Source: JBJXHN01 sp046233135 (GTDB lineage: Bacteria > Pseudomonadota > Alphaproteobacteria > Rhodospirillales > Rhodospirillaceae). From it: DNA of 64,000 nucleotides. Both the position numbers and the translations under genes were made by a program. Positions 8,875 to 17,501 of the stretch are shown here, one piece after another (position 1 is the first letter of the stretch; every line of letters begins with the position of its first letter). The stretch lies in assembly GCA_046233135.1 (NCBI GenBank), contig JBJXHN010000010.1, positions 74,244 to 138,243 of the forward strand, in the 5' to 3' direction. The notes under the pieces are model-generated. The model did not search any database, had not been told where the DNA came from, and saw only the letters and a program-made list of their open reading frames with translations.

Positions 8875-10380
8875 TTATCGCATCGTCGGGATGACGAACT
8901 CCGCCCCTTCCTTGACGCCCGATGGCCAGCGGGAGGTCACCGTCTTGGTCTTGGTATAGAAGCGCACCGCGTCCGGGCCGTGCTGGTTCAGGTCGCCGAA
9001 GCCCGAGCGCTTCCAGCCGCCGAAGGTGTGATAGGCCAGCGGCACCGGAATCGGCACGTTGATGCCCACCATGCCCACCTGGACGTTGGTGGCGAATTCC
9101 CGCGCCGCGTCGCCGTCGCGAGTGTAGATGGCCACGCCGTTGCCGTATTCATGTTCGGTCGGCAGGCGCACCGCTTCCTCGTAGGTCTTGGCCCGCACCA
9201 CCGACAGCACCGGGCCGAAGATCTCTTCCTTGTAGATCCGCATGTCCGGGGTGACGTTGTCGAACAGGCAGCCGCCCAGGTAGAAGCCCTTCTCGTAGCC
9301 CTGCATGGTGAAGTCGCGGCCGTCCACGGCCAGGGTGGCGCCTTCCTGGATGCCCAGTTCCACATAGCCGCGCACCCGTTCCACCGCTTCGGCGGTGACC
9401 AGCGGGCCGTAGTCGGCGGTGGGGTCGGTGCTGGGGCCGATCTTCAGCGCTTCGACCCGGGGAACCAGCTTGCTCATCAGGGTGTTGGCGGTTTCCTCGC
9501 CGACCGGCACGGCCACCGAGATCGCCATGCAGCGCTCGCCGGCAGAGCCGTAGCCGGCGCCGATCAGGGCGTCGACGGCCTGATCCATGTCGGCGTCGGG
9601 CATGATGATCATGTGGTTCTTCGCACCGCCGAAGCACTGCACCCGCTTGCCCGCCGCGCAACCCCGGCTGTAGATGTATTCGGCGATCGGCGTGGACCCG
9701 ACAAAACCGATGGCCTTGATGTCCTCGTGGTCGAGAATGGCGTCGACTGCTTCCTTGTCGCCGTTGACGACGTTCAGGATACCCGGCGGCAGGCCGGCTT
9801 CGATGAACAGTTCGGCCAGACGCATGGGCACGCCGGGGTCACGCTCCGACGGCTTCAGGATGAAGGCATTGCCGCAGGCGATGGCCGGGGCCGCCTTCCA
9901 CAGCGGGATCATGGCCGGGAAGTTGAACGGGGTGATGCCCGCCACCACGCCCAGAGGCTGGCGCATGGAATACATGTCGATGCCCGGGCCGGCGCTGTCG
10001 GTGTATTCGCCCTTCAGCAGATGCGGGATGCCGATGGCGAATTCCACCACTTCCAGGCCCCGCTGGATGTCGCCCTTGGCGTCGGGAATGGTCTTGCCGT
10101 GTTCACGGGCCAGGATTTCGGCCAGGCTGTCGTATTCCTGGTGGACCAGCTCCAGGAACTTCATCAGCACGCGGGCGCGCTTCTGCGGGTTCTGCGCCGC
10201 CCATGCGGGCTGGGCCGCCTTGGCATCGGCAACGGCCTCGGCCACCTGGGCGGTGCTCGCCAGTTCGACCTTCGCCCGCACGTCGCCGGTCATGGGCTGG
10301 AGCACATCCGCCGTCCGGCCGCCCGTGGACGGGGTCGTCTTGCCGCCGATGAACTGGGTGTATTGAATGAGATCCGCCAT
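8875..10380 (-). CDS. mmsA: CoA-acylating methylmalonate-semialdehyde dehydrogenase
   Basis: 501-residue aldehyde dehydrogenase that converts (methyl)malonate semialdehyde to propionyl-CoA or acetyl-CoA, with NAD and CoA, in valine, thymine, beta-alanine or inositol catabolism. Family features: FIGGKT at the N-terminus, ITPFNFPAMIPLWKAAPAIA, GFVGSTPIAEYIY, GGAKNHMIIMPDAD, and the catalytic cysteine in GSAGERCMAIS. The C-terminus has FGGWKRSGFGDLNQHG. The ATG at 10380 is preceded by GGGAGG at 7 bases. Divergent from a LysR regulator 173 bp away, a likely local controller. Confidence 0.95.
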   Translation of the reverse strand: MADLIQYTQFIGGKTTPSTGGRTADVLQPMTGDVRAKVELASTAQVAEAVADAKAAQPAWAAQNPQKRARVLMKFLELVHQEYDSLAEILAREHGKTIPDAKGDIQRGLEVVEFAIGIPHLLKGEYTDSAGPGIDMYSMRQPLGVVAGITPFNFPAMIPLWKAAPAIACGNAFILKPSERDPGVPMRLAELFIEAGLPPGILNVVNGDKEAVDAILDHEDIKAIGFVGSTPIAEYIYSRGCAAGKRVQCFGGAKNHMIIMPDADMDQAVDALIGAGYGSAGERCMAISVAVPVGEETANTLMSKLVPRVEALKIGPSTDPTADYGPLVTAEAVERVRGYVELGIQEGATLAVDGRDFTMQGYEKGFYLGGCLFDNVTPDMRIYKEEIFGPVLSVVRAKTYEEAVRLPTEHEYGNGVAIYTRDGDAAREFATNVQVGMVGINVPIPVPLAYHTFGGWKRSGFGDLNQHGPDAVRFYTKTKTVTSRWPSGVKEGAEFVIPTMR

Positions 10381-10553
10381 GCGAACGCCTCCCTGGGGTT
10401 TTGTGTTGCTGCCTTATCCTTGGCTGGTAGAGGGATAGTATGTTTGTTTCCACAAAGCCACGCTGTTCTCTCTCCGCTCCCTGTGGCAAAATGCGCATGC
10501 CTATGGGTGAACACTCTTCCGCTAATCCCCTTTCATAAAGGCAGCCGGGGGCG
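10381..10553. promoter_or_regulatory. mmsA / lysR divergent promoter region
   Basis: 173-bp region between divergent mmsA and the LysR gene, AT-richer than its flanks. It contains an imperfect inverted repeat: TTTCCACA at 10447-10454 and TGTGGCAAA at 10482-10490. This is the position expected for a LysR operator serving both genes. No confident -35/-10 pair was identified, so the operator role is inference from layout. Confidence 0.45.
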
Positions 10554-11507
10554 ATGGGCCGGGATTTCAATTGGAACGACCTGCGCTATTTCCTGGCGGT
10601 GGCCCAACAGGGCACGCTGACCGGGGCGGCGCGGGTGATGGGCACCGACCACGGCACCGTCAGCCGCCGCGTCCAGGCGCTGGAAAGCATGCTGAACACC
10701 CGCCTGTTCGAACGCTCTCCCCAGGGCTATTTCCTCACCCCCCGGGGCGAGACCCTGCTGTCCCACGCCGAGGTGATGGAAGGCGAGGTGCTGGCCGCCA
10801 GCCAGGCGCTGGGCGAGGCGGAAATGGGGCTGTCGGGGGCCGTCCGTCTGACGTGCCTGGAAGGCCTGGGGAACCTGTTCCTGGCCCAGCGCATCGGCAA
10901 GTTCAGCGAGGAAAACCCCCGCCTGCGGCTGGAATTCGTGACCCTGCAGCAGATCACCGGCCTGTCCCTGCGTGAGGGCGACGTGGCGATTTCGCTGTCC
11001 GCCCCCAAACAGGGCCAGTTCGCCGCCCGCAAGCTGACCGACTACCGCCTGGGGCTCTATGCCGCGCCGGGCTATCTGGAGGTCCGGGGGCGCCCCCGGG
11101 AACGGCGGGACCTGAAGGACCACGCCTTTGTCGGCTATGTGGCCGACCTGATTTTCACCCGCGAGCTGGATTACCTGGACGAGGTGCTGCCCGGGCTGAA
11201 GGCGCGGCTGCAAAGCTCCAGCCTGATCGCCCAGCTGGAAATGACCGAAGCCGGCCACGGGCTTTGCGTGCTGCCGGCCTTCATGGCCGCCACCCGGCCG
11301 GGGCTGGAACGGGTGCTGCCGGACGACGTCAGCCTGACCCGGTCCTACTGGCTGTTCGCCCGGGCCGACTTCGCCGAATCTCTGCGGGTCAAGGCCGTCA
11401 CCCGCTTCGTGACCGACGAGATCGCCGCCGCCCGCGATGCCTTCCTGGCGGACGGGGGGGAGTGCATCGACCCGAAGGGAGGTTTCAGTCGAAGTTTGGA
11501 AAGTTGA
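10554..11507 (+). CDS. LysR family transcriptional regulator
   Basis: 317-residue DNA-binding regulator. The N-terminal winged HTH reads NDLRYFLAVAQQGTLTGAARVMGTDHGTVSRRVQALE, followed by the usual linker helix (LFERSPQGYFLTPRGE). A periplasmic-binding-protein-like effector domain fills residues ~90-300. The HTH resembles the subgroup starting FDWNDLRYFLAVA. It is divergent from mmsA, so the natural prediction is inducer-dependent control of mmsA and perhaps the GMC gene. The effector is unknown. Confidence 0.92.
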   Translation: MGRDFNWNDLRYFLAVAQQGTLTGAARVMGTDHGTVSRRVQALESMLNTRLFERSPQGYFLTPRGETLLSHAEVMEGEVLAASQALGEAEMGLSGAVRLTCLEGLGNLFLAQRIGKFSEENPRLRLEFVTLQQITGLSLREGDVAISLSAPKQGQFAARKLTDYRLGLYAAPGYLEVRGRPRERRDLKDHAFVGYVADLIFTRELDYLDEVLPGLKARLQSSSLIAQLEMTEAGHGLCVLPAFMAATRPGLERVLPDDVSLTRSYWLFARADFAESLRVKAVTRFVTDEIAAARDAFLADGGECIDPKGGFSRSLES

Positions 11508-11524
11508 TGCATAAACAAAGGACT

Positions 11525-11565
11525 CGTGCACTGATCGCTGACTCTTTTGAATGATTCAGTGCGCG
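11525..11565. terminator. hairpin between convergent LysR gene and amr operon
   Basis: A 10-bp stem with one G-U pair (CGTGCACTGA at 11525-11534, TCAGTGCGCG at 11556-11565). It sits between two convergent genes. On the minus strand it is followed by TCCTTTGTTTATG, a moderately T-rich stretch but not a clean T-run, so the terminator role is tentative. Confidence 0.4.
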
Positions 11566-11571
11566 AAGCGT

Positions 11572-12039
11572 TTAGTCGCATCGCTCGTAAGTTTCCTGGG
11601 TGTTGGATTTGACGTTTGTCTTGCGCAGGGTGTTGCCGGAAACGGTTATGATGGCCTCGTAGCCCGGTGTCGGGTCCAGGTGGCGGACCTTGAACAGCAC
11701 CCGGTAGGACGTGTCGGAGGTGTAGGAGTAATATCCCCGGGCGAACCCCCAGCTGCCGTCGGGCTTGCGCCAGCGGTATCCCCCGTTGTCGAACACCAGC
11801 ATCATGGCGTCGTCGGAGTCGCAGCGGCCATTGGACGCCCAACTGCCGATAATCGACTCCGGGGCATCGCCGACCCAGTCGCCGTCCATGCCGCTCAGTT
11901 CGGCTTCCGGGGGCTCTTCCTCGCAGCCGCCCTGGGCCAGCAGCACGCCGGCGATCACGCAGACCGCGAGGATCGACAGCCAAGCCCCCCGCGACCGCTC
12001 CGTCGGAACGGGGCGGGCCTTGCGGAACCGTCGGCGCAT
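11572..12039 (-). CDS. hypothetical membrane-anchored/exported protein linked to amrA
   Basis: 155 residues, no family recognised. A basic N-terminus precedes one hydrophobic segment (LSILAVCVIAGVLLAQGGC). The cysteine after it resembles a lipobox, but glutamine at -3 is atypical, so it may be a signal anchor instead. The exported part has an acidic start (CEEEPPEAELSG) and a compact ~90-residue region with paired cysteines (GRCDSDDAMMLVFDNGGYRW and the C-terminal YERCD), like a small beta-rich domain. The ATG at 12039 lies one base after the amrA stop, with a GGAGGAGGTG Shine-Dalgarno overlapping the end of amrA, so it is translated with amrA. That coupling is the only clue to its role. Confidence 0.75.
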   Translation of the reverse strand: MRRRFRKARPVPTERSRGAWLSILAVCVIAGVLLAQGGCEEEPPEAELSGMDGDWVGDAPESIIGSWASNGRCDSDDAMMLVFDNGGYRWRKPDGSWGFARGYYSYTSDTSYRVLFKVRHLDPTPGYEAIITVSGNTLRKTNVKSNTQETYERCD

Positions 12040-12040
12040 G

Positions 12041-12700
12041 TCACACCTCCTCCCGCCGCCATAAGGCCCCTGGATCGGGCAGGCTGGCGGATTTGACGCT
12101 GCGGGCTTCGAAGCGGTCGATGCTCAGAGTGTCCGACCAATGGTCGGCGGGGAAGCCGGCCTTCTGCTTCAGATGGGCAAGGAACCGGGCGGGCTCGGGC
12201 AGGCTTTCCCAGACCTGGGGCAGGAACAGGCCGCGCCGGCCATGGTCCTTGAGGATCAGACCATCGATCCCGGGGCGCATCCTGGCCAGCAGGTCCGCCT
12301 GATCGATAAAGGGCAGGGGCACCGGTGCGGTCAGCAGGCTGATGGACAGCGCCAGGCCGCTCAGGTCCCGGGCCTCGACGGGAGGGAAACGGGGATCGCG
12401 GCTGGCGGCGGCCCAGGCATTGGCCACGACGTCTACCGCCAGCGGCCGCCAGGCCTGGGGTGAGCCGATGCAGCCCCGCAAGGCTCCGTCGGCGGCCCGG
12501 GTCAGGGTAACGAAGCTGGCACCCTCTGCCCGCAGCGGCGGTGGTTCGGCCTCAAGCCGGGGCGGCGTGGGCTCGCCCTGCCCCAGTCCCTCAAGGATGG
12601 CGCGGGCCGCGAGCGCGAGAAGGCGTGGGCCATGCCGCTCGGCGGCATCGGCCATGGGGTCGTCCCGGGAGTCGGTCGAAGGAGGGGGGACATCAACCAC
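12041..12700 (-). CDS. amrA: AmmeMemoRadiSam system protein A (AMMECR1 domain)
   Basis: 219-residue AMMECR1-family protein. The core motif LRGCIGS is present (DGALRGCIGSPQAWRPL), as are AASRDPRFPPVEARDL, ISLLTAPVPL and GIDGLILKDHGRRGLFLPQVWE. The biochemical function of the family is unknown. I prefer the GTG at 12700 because AAGGAG lies six bases upstream; an in-frame ATG at 12724 has no Shine-Dalgarno but cannot be excluded. Downstream of amrB and upstream of the coupled exported protein. With the divergent amrS it completes the three-part AmmeMemoRadiSam set. Confidence 0.9.
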   Translation of the reverse strand: MVDVPPPSTDSRDDPMADAAERHGPRLLALAARAILEGLGQGEPTPPRLEAEPPPLRAEGASFVTLTRAADGALRGCIGSPQAWRPLAVDVVANAWAAASRDPRFPPVEARDLSGLALSISLLTAPVPLPFIDQADLLARMRPGIDGLILKDHGRRGLFLPQVWESLPEPARFLAHLKQKAGFPADHWSDTLSIDRFEARSVKSASLPDPGALWRREEV

Positions 12701-12730
12701 GCGGGGCTCCTTAGAGAATCGCATGCGGGA

Positions 12731-13546
12731 TCAGGCAGGCATGGCATTCGCCGGATCGTGGAAGGCCCAGGCTCCATAGCCCACCACCCGGTCGCGGGTG
12801 CCAGCCGTATCGCCCGAATTGATCACGCCCAGCGCCTCCACGTCCAGCCCCCGGCGCCGGGCCAGGGCAAGCAGGCCGTTGACCGCCACGTGGCCGCAGG
12901 CTTCTTCCGGTCCCAGGACAGAGGGGTCGAGGCCGTCAATGGCCGCCGCCGTGCCGGCGTCCTTGGTCTTGCAGGTGGCGTAATCGAGGAAGTGGCTGAG
13001 GTCGGAGGAGATGACGATCACCGTTTCCGGCCCGCCCCACAGGGTTTGCAGGACTTCGGCGACGAGTTCGGGGTCGGCGCCGCCGCAGACCACGGGAACC
13101 AGGCTGATGTCGCCCAGTACTCGTTGCAGGAAGGGCACCTCCACTTCCAGGCAATGTTCGGCAGCATGGGCTTCGGCGAGCACGCCGACCCCGCTCTTGC
13201 CGGCCAGCCGCTGTTCCCAGGCGTGGTCGACGGGCACGCGACCAAGCGGGGTTTCGTAGTAGTCGGCGCCACACAGCGCCAATCCCTGGAATCCGACCCG
13301 GTGGGACGGGCCGAGCAGGACGACGCGGGTAACGGTGCCGCGCAGTGGGGCGAAGCGGTTGAACGCCCGGGCGGCGAGGATACCGGAATAGCGATAGCCC
13401 GCATGGGGCGCCACCACGGCCTTGGGCGGCCGCGCATCCGGCGGCGCCGGAGCGGTCGCAAGCAGGGTATCCACATCCGCAGCGAGCTGGGTAGCGTCGT
13501 CCGGATAAAAGAACCCGGCGACGGCGGGGGGGCGAACGGTAGCCAT
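12731..13546 (-). CDS. amrB: AmmeMemoRadiSam system protein B (MEMO1 family)
   Basis: 271-residue MEMO-like protein, structurally related to class III nonheme-iron dioxygenases. Family motifs: RPPAVAGFFYP at the N-terminus, APHAGYRYSGILAARAF, LGPSHRVGFQGLAL, AHAAEHCLEVEVPFLQ, and ISSDLSHFLDYATCKTKD. The histidines of PHAGY, PSH and AEH correspond to the metal-site cluster conserved in MEMO1. Its reaction is not established in bacteria. First gene of the minus-strand amrB-amrA-exported protein operon, divergent from amrS across 178 bp. Confidence 0.93.
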   Translation of the reverse strand: MATVRPPAVAGFFYPDDATQLAADVDTLLATAPAPPDARPPKAVVAPHAGYRYSGILAARAFNRFAPLRGTVTRVVLLGPSHRVGFQGLALCGADYYETPLGRVPVDHAWEQRLAGKSGVGVLAEAHAAEHCLEVEVPFLQRVLGDISLVPVVCGGADPELVAEVLQTLWGGPETVIVISSDLSHFLDYATCKTKDAGTAAAIDGLDPSVLGPEEACGHVAVNGLLALARRRGLDVEALGVINSGDTAGTRDRVVGYGAWAFHDPANAMPA

Positions 13547-13724
13547 GGAGGAAGGGCCTCCCTTGCCTTAGTGGTCGTCGGACGGGTGGACCGCCTGACG
13601 GGGTCATCGGTCGGAGACTGACCTTCTGGCCAATCGGAAGATCAACGAACGACAGCAGCTATGGTAGCATAAAAAGACTGACGGATTGATTGCTTGCGAC
13701 GGAATCCACCCAAAGGAAGCCACG

Positions 13725-14816
13725 ATGTCCGTTTCCCATCACCCGTCCTCCGCCCATCCCGCCCGCTGGTGGCATGCACTGGAGGGTAGTGACAAGCTGT
13801 GCTGTGATCTTTGTCCTCGCCTGTGCAAGGTGGGTCCGGGGCAGCGGGGCCTGTGCTTCGTGCGGGCCAATCAGGACGGGCGGATGGTGCTGACCACCTG
13901 GGGGCGTTCCTCGGGGTTTTGTATCGATCCCATCGAAAAGAAGCCGCTCAATCATTTTCTTCCAGGAACGCCGGTGCTGAGCTTCGGCACGGCGGGCTGC
14001 AATCTGACCTGCGCCTTCTGCCAGAACTGGGATATTTCCAAGGCCCGCGAGGTGGACCGCCTGAACAGTGTGGCCACGCCGGAGATGATCGCCGGCGCGG
14101 CCCGGCAGACCGGCTGTGCCTCGGTGGCATTCACCTATAACGATCCGGTGATCATGCTGGAATACGCCCTGGACGTGGCCGAGGCCTGCCACGCCGTCGG
14201 GGTGCGCGCGGTGGCGGTGACGGCAGGCTATGTCGAGCCCGGCGCGCGGGAGGAATTCTTCTCGGGCATGGATGCGGCCAATGTGGACCTGAAGGCCTTC
14301 ACCGATGGCTTCTACCGCAAGCTGGCCACGGCCCGGCTGGAGCCGGTGCTGGATACGTTGCGGTACTTGTGTACGCGGACCCCGGTGTGGACCGAGATCA
14401 CCACCCTTCTGATCCCCGGACAGAACGATAGCGACGGGGAACTGCGGGACCTGTCGGTCTTTGTGCGCGACGAGCTGGGGGCGGAAGTGCCGATACATTT
14501 CAGCGCCTTCCATCCGGACTACCGCATGCGCGACCTGCCCCGCACCCCGCCGGAGACCCTGCGCCGGGCGCGTGCCATCGCGCTGGAGGCGGGGCTGAAG
14601 CATGTGTATGTGGGCAATGTGCACGACCCGGAGGCCGACAGCACCTATTGCACCGGCTGCGGCCAGGCGGTGATCGAGCGGGACTGGTACGACCTGGGCG
14701 CCTACCGCCTGGACGACGCCGGCCGCTGCCGGGGATGCGGCACGACCCTGGCCGGAGTGTTCGACGGTCCGGCGGGGACCTGGGGCCGGAAACGGCAGCC
14801 GGTGCGGTTCGGGTGA
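13725..14816 (+). CDS. amrS: AmmeMemoRadiSam system radical SAM enzyme
   Basis: 363-residue radical SAM protein of the pyruvate-formate-lyase-activase-like branch. The 4Fe-4S/SAM motif is CNLTCAFCQNW (~residue 92 on). It is preceded by a cysteine-rich N-terminal region (CCDLCPRLCKVGPGQRGLC) and followed by C-terminal cysteines (YCTGCGQAVIERDW, GRCRGCGTTLAG) that look like a zinc/rubredoxin-like knuckle. The ATG at 13725 has AAAGGAAG upstream. The substrate is unknown. Co-location with amrA and amrB is what assigns it to this system rather than to glycyl-radical activation; no glycyl radical enzyme is nearby. Confidence 0.93.
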   Translation: MSVSHHPSSAHPARWWHALEGSDKLCCDLCPRLCKVGPGQRGLCFVRANQDGRMVLTTWGRSSGFCIDPIEKKPLNHFLPGTPVLSFGTAGCNLTCAFCQNWDISKAREVDRLNSVATPEMIAGAARQTGCASVAFTYNDPVIMLEYALDVAEACHAVGVRAVAVTAGYVEPGAREEFFSGMDAANVDLKAFTDGFYRKLATARLEPVLDTLRYLCTRTPVWTEITTLLIPGQNDSDGELRDLSVFVRDELGAEVPIHFSAFHPDYRMRDLPRTPPETLRRARAIALEAGLKHVYVGNVHDPEADSTYCTGCGQAVIERDWYDLGAYRLDDAGRCRGCGTTLAGVFDGPAGTWGRKRQPVRFG

Positions 14817-14901
14817 GGGGTGTAGATGCGCAAGATCCGGGCTGCCCGTCGGGGCAGCGCCTGTCAGGGTGGCCGGTCTCTAGGATCGGGGAGGGTCTGT
14901 T

Positions 14902-15168
14902 ATGGATGTGCCAAGGAAAACGGGATTCGTTACGGAGGCAGAGCGCCTCGAGGCCGTGCGGCGGCGGGATGTAACCGCAGATGCAGTTTTTTGGTACGGG
15001 GTGGTAACGACCGGTGTTTTCTGCCGCCCATCCTGCCCCTCTCGTCCGGCATTGGCGAAGAACATACGATTCTTCGACAGCCCGGAAGAGGCGCGGGCAG
15101 CGGGGTTCCGTCCCTGCAAAGGGTGCAAGGGCGAAGTGAAAATGTCTGGGGTTAACGGAGGCGGTTGA
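14902..15168 (+). CDS. stand-alone Ada-type zinc/methylphosphotriester domain protein
   Basis: 88-residue protein made almost entirely of the N-terminal zinc domain of Ada. Family signature: FWYGVVTTGVFCRPSCPSR, then NIRFFDSPEEARAAGFRPCKGCK. All four zinc-ligand cysteines are present, including the one that in E. coli Ada accepts methyl groups from DNA phosphotriesters. The AraC HTH and the O6-methylguanine methyltransferase domain of full-length Ada are missing, and no frameshifted remnant follows, since ispB begins six bases later on the other strand. The ATG is preceded by GGGAGGG. It may be a methyl-sensing partner or a small DNA-binding protein. Confidence 0.85.
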   Translation: MDVPRKTGFVTEAERLEAVRRRDVTADAVFWYGVVTTGVFCRPSCPSRPALAKNIRFFDSPEEARAAGFRPCKGCKGEVKMSGVNGGG

Positions 15169-15173
15169 GGGGC

Positions 15174-16202
15174 TTAATACGCCCGCTCGATACAGAAATC
15201 GATGATCCCCGCCAGCGCGGCCTTGGCCGCATTGTCGGGGAAGACCTCCAGGGCTGCATGGGCGGCGGCGCCGTAGTCGCGGGCGCGGTTTACCGTGGCG
15301 GTCAGGGTGTCGTACTTGCGCATCAGCTCCATCGCCCGCGCAAGATCCGCCCCGTTCTCGTCCATTTCCTGCTCTTCCAGGCAGCGGCGCCAGAAGGCCT
15401 GCTCCTCTTCATTCCCTTGCGCAAAGGCCAGGATCACCGGCAGGGTCATCTTGCCGTCGGCGAAATCATCCCCCACGGTCTTGCCCAGTTCCTGCTGCTT
15501 GGCCGAATAGTCCAGGTAGTCGTCCACGAGCTGGAAGGCGATTCCCAGGTTCATGCCATAGGCGTCGAGCGCCTCGGCCTCTTCCGTCGGGCGGTCGGCC
15601 ACCACCGCGCCGATGCGGCAGGCGGCGGCGAACAGCTGGGCGGTCTTGCCGCGAATGACTTCGAGATATTGGTCTTCCGTGGTCTCCAGGTCGTTGGCGG
15701 TGATCAACTGATGCACCTCGCCCTCGGCGATCACCGAGGAGGCGTGGGAGAGGATCCGCAGAACCTCCAGCGATCCGTCCTCGACCATCAGTTCGAAAGA
15801 ACGGGAGAACAGGAAGTCGCCGACCAGCACGCTGGCCTTGTTGCCCCAGACCGCGTTGGCGCTGTCCCGCCCCCGGCGCAGCAGGCTTTCGTCCACCACG
15901 TCGTCGTGCAGCAGGGTGGCGGTGTGGATGAACTCCACGCAGGCCGCCAGGGCGCAGTGACGCTCCCCATCCTCGTAGCCGCACAGCCTGGCGGAGGCCA
16001 GGGTTAACAAGGGGCGCAAGCGCTTGCCGCCGGCGGCCACCAGGTGGCCCGCCAGCTGCGGGATCAGGGCGACGGGGCTGTGCATGCGCGCCACGATCAT
16101 CTCGTTGACGCGTCCGAGGTCCGGCCCGACCACCTCGATCAAGGCATCCAGAGCGGAGGTGCCGCCTTCGGGCAACTTTTGCGGATTGACGATGTTGGCC
16201 AA
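15174..16202 (-). CDS. ispB: long-chain polyprenyl diphosphate synthase (ubiquinone side chain)
   Basis: 342-residue trans-isoprenyl diphosphate synthase, likely making the octa- or decaprenyl tail of ubiquinone from FPP and IPP. First aspartate-rich motif LLHDDVVDESLLRRG; second motif QLVDDYLDY; also AGGKRLRPLL. The start is uncertain: the TTG at 16202 gives LANIVNP, which aligns with the usual short N-terminus of alphaproteobacterial homologues. Longer readings to 16343 run past the predicted promoter (16296-16325) and are unlikely. Product chain length is not readable from the sequence; decaprenyl is usual in alphaproteobacteria. Confidence 0.88.
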   Translation of the reverse strand: MANIVNPQKLPEGGTSALDALIEVVGPDLGRVNEMIVARMHSPVALIPQLAGHLVAAGGKRLRPLLTLASARLCGYEDGERHCALAACVEFIHTATLLHDDVVDESLLRRGRDSANAVWGNKASVLVGDFLFSRSFELMVEDGSLEVLRILSHASSVIAEGEVHQLITANDLETTEDQYLEVIRGKTAQLFAAACRIGAVVADRPTEEAEALDAYGMNLGIAFQLVDDYLDYSAKQQELGKTVGDDFADGKMTLPVILAFAQGNEEEQAFWRRCLEEQEMDENGADLARAMELMRKYDTLTATVNRARDYGAAAHAALEVFPDNAAKAALAGIIDFCIERAY

Positions 16203-16295
16203 GGCCTTACCTGATCCCAGAATGAAGGTGCGAGCGGACCGGCCGATCACACACGAAAAAGCAGCGCCGACTTTCGCCAGCGCACGAGCGCGGCG

Positions 16296-16325
16296 AGAAT
16301 AGGTGCGGCGCATCCTGCCGGTCAA
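16296..16325 (-). promoter_or_regulatory. sigma-70-like promoter for polyprenyl synthase gene
   Basis: On the minus strand, TTGACC (-35, 16325-16320), 18-base spacer, TATTCT (-10, 16301-16296). The predicted transcript would begin about 85 bases before the TTG start of the synthase gene. Confidence 0.55.
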
Positions 16326-16410
16326 GCCGCACCGCCGAAGCAATCGTCCGAGGCCGCCTTTTCAGGAAACCTCGGGGCGGATACCACGGGATAATGGCAA
16401 GGGTCCCATC

Positions 16411-16641
16411 ATGCTGGAATTGACCACGAGCGACGACCCCGTATTCTTGTCCTGGCTGATGAGCCGGTTGGCCGAGGAAGGAATCGCGGCCATGGTCTTT
16501 GACGAACACACCAGCGCGGCCCTGGCCGGCCTGCTGGGAACCGTGCGCTGCCGGGTGATGGTCGACGAAGACCATCTGGCCCGCGCCCGCCTGATTCTGC
16601 GTGAAGCCCCAGAGCCCAACCGGCCGGAAACCGGCATGTAG
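16411..16641 (+). CDS. DUF2007 domain protein
   Basis: 76-residue small protein of the DUF2007 family (putative signal-transducing, ferredoxin-like fold). Visible features: ELTTSDDPVFLSWLMSRLAEEGIAAMVFDEHTS and the ending RVMVDEDHLARARLIL, matching the family's beta-alpha-beta pattern. The ATG has AAGG upstream. It precedes the tRNA methylase gene by 62 bases on the same strand. Molecular role unknown. Confidence 0.8.
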   Translation: MLELTTSDDPVFLSWLMSRLAEEGIAAMVFDEHTSAALAGLLGTVRCRVMVDEDHLARARLILREAPEPNRPETGM

Positions 16642-16703
16642 GACGCCAGCCGGAGGCCGCGACGATCGAGAGATGCGTAATATAAATGCAATGAAGCGGA
16701 GCC

Positions 16704-17492
16704 ATGCCCGAGCGCGGTGCCACACCTGAGACCTCTCCCGAGCCCGAAGCCCGGCCGGAACCCGATTCCCTGCTGGGCGGGCTGGTGCGGCTGTATCAGC
16801 CCCTGGCCGGCTATCGCGCGGCCATCGATCCGGTGCTGCTGGCCGCCGCCCTGACCCCCCGCCCGGGAGAGCGGGTGCTGGACGTGGGCAGCGGCACGGG
16901 GGCGGCGCTGCTGTGCCTGGCCGCCCGCTGCCCGCAGGCCGATGTGACGGGGCTGGAGATGGAACCCACCCATGCCGCCCTGGCCAGGCGGTCCATCGCC
17001 CTGAACGGCCTGGAGTCGCGCTGCCGCATGATCCTGGGCGACCTCGGTGCTCCGCCGCCGGGTCTGGCCGCTCCCTTCGATGCGGTGATCACCAACCCGC
17101 CCTATATGCCCGGCGGCTCGCCGCCGCCCGACGCGGCCAAGGCCGGGGCGGTGATCGAAAGCCTGCCCCTGTCCGCCTGGCTGGCCTTCTCGCTGCGGCT
17201 GCTGAAGCCCAAGGGGCGGCTGGTGATGGTGCACCGGGCCGACAGACTCGACGCGTTGCTGGGCGGTCTGGCCGGCCGGGCGGGCGAAGTGGTGGTGCTG
17301 CCGCTGCATCCCCGCCCCGGCCGTCCGGCCAGCCGGGTCCTGGTACGCGCCCGCAAGGGGGTGCGCGGTCCGGCGGTCCTGTTGCCGGGCCTGATCCTGC
17401 ATGAACAGGACAGCCATCGGTATGCGCCGGCGGTGGAAGCGGTGCTGCGCCATGCGGCCGCCCTTGACCTGGAGCCCCCAGGCCGGGGATAA
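16704..17492 (+). CDS. tRNA1(Val) (adenine37-N6)-methyltransferase-like SAM methylase
   Basis: 262-residue class I SAM methyltransferase of the TrmN6/YfiC group, expected to methylate A37 of a tRNA. Motif I is VLDVGSGTGAALLCLAARCP; the N6-adenine catalytic motif is NPPYM, within DAVITNPPYMPGG. The N-terminal part (LVRLYQPLAGYRAAIDPVLLAAAL) matches the family pattern around the AIDPVLLAA signature. Ten bases before the next gene, so likely co-transcribed with it. The exact tRNA target is inference from the family. Confidence 0.85.
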   Translation: MPERGATPETSPEPEARPEPDSLLGGLVRLYQPLAGYRAAIDPVLLAAALTPRPGERVLDVGSGTGAALLCLAARCPQADVTGLEMEPTHAALARRSIALNGLESRCRMILGDLGAPPPGLAAPFDAVITNPPYMPGGSPPPDAAKAGAVIESLPLSAWLAFSLRLLKPKGRLVMVHRADRLDALLGGLAGRAGEVVVLPLHPRPGRPASRVLVRARKGVRGPAVLLPGLILHEQDSHRYAPAVEAVLRHAAALDLEPPGRG

Positions 17493-17501
17493 CCTATCGT
17501 C

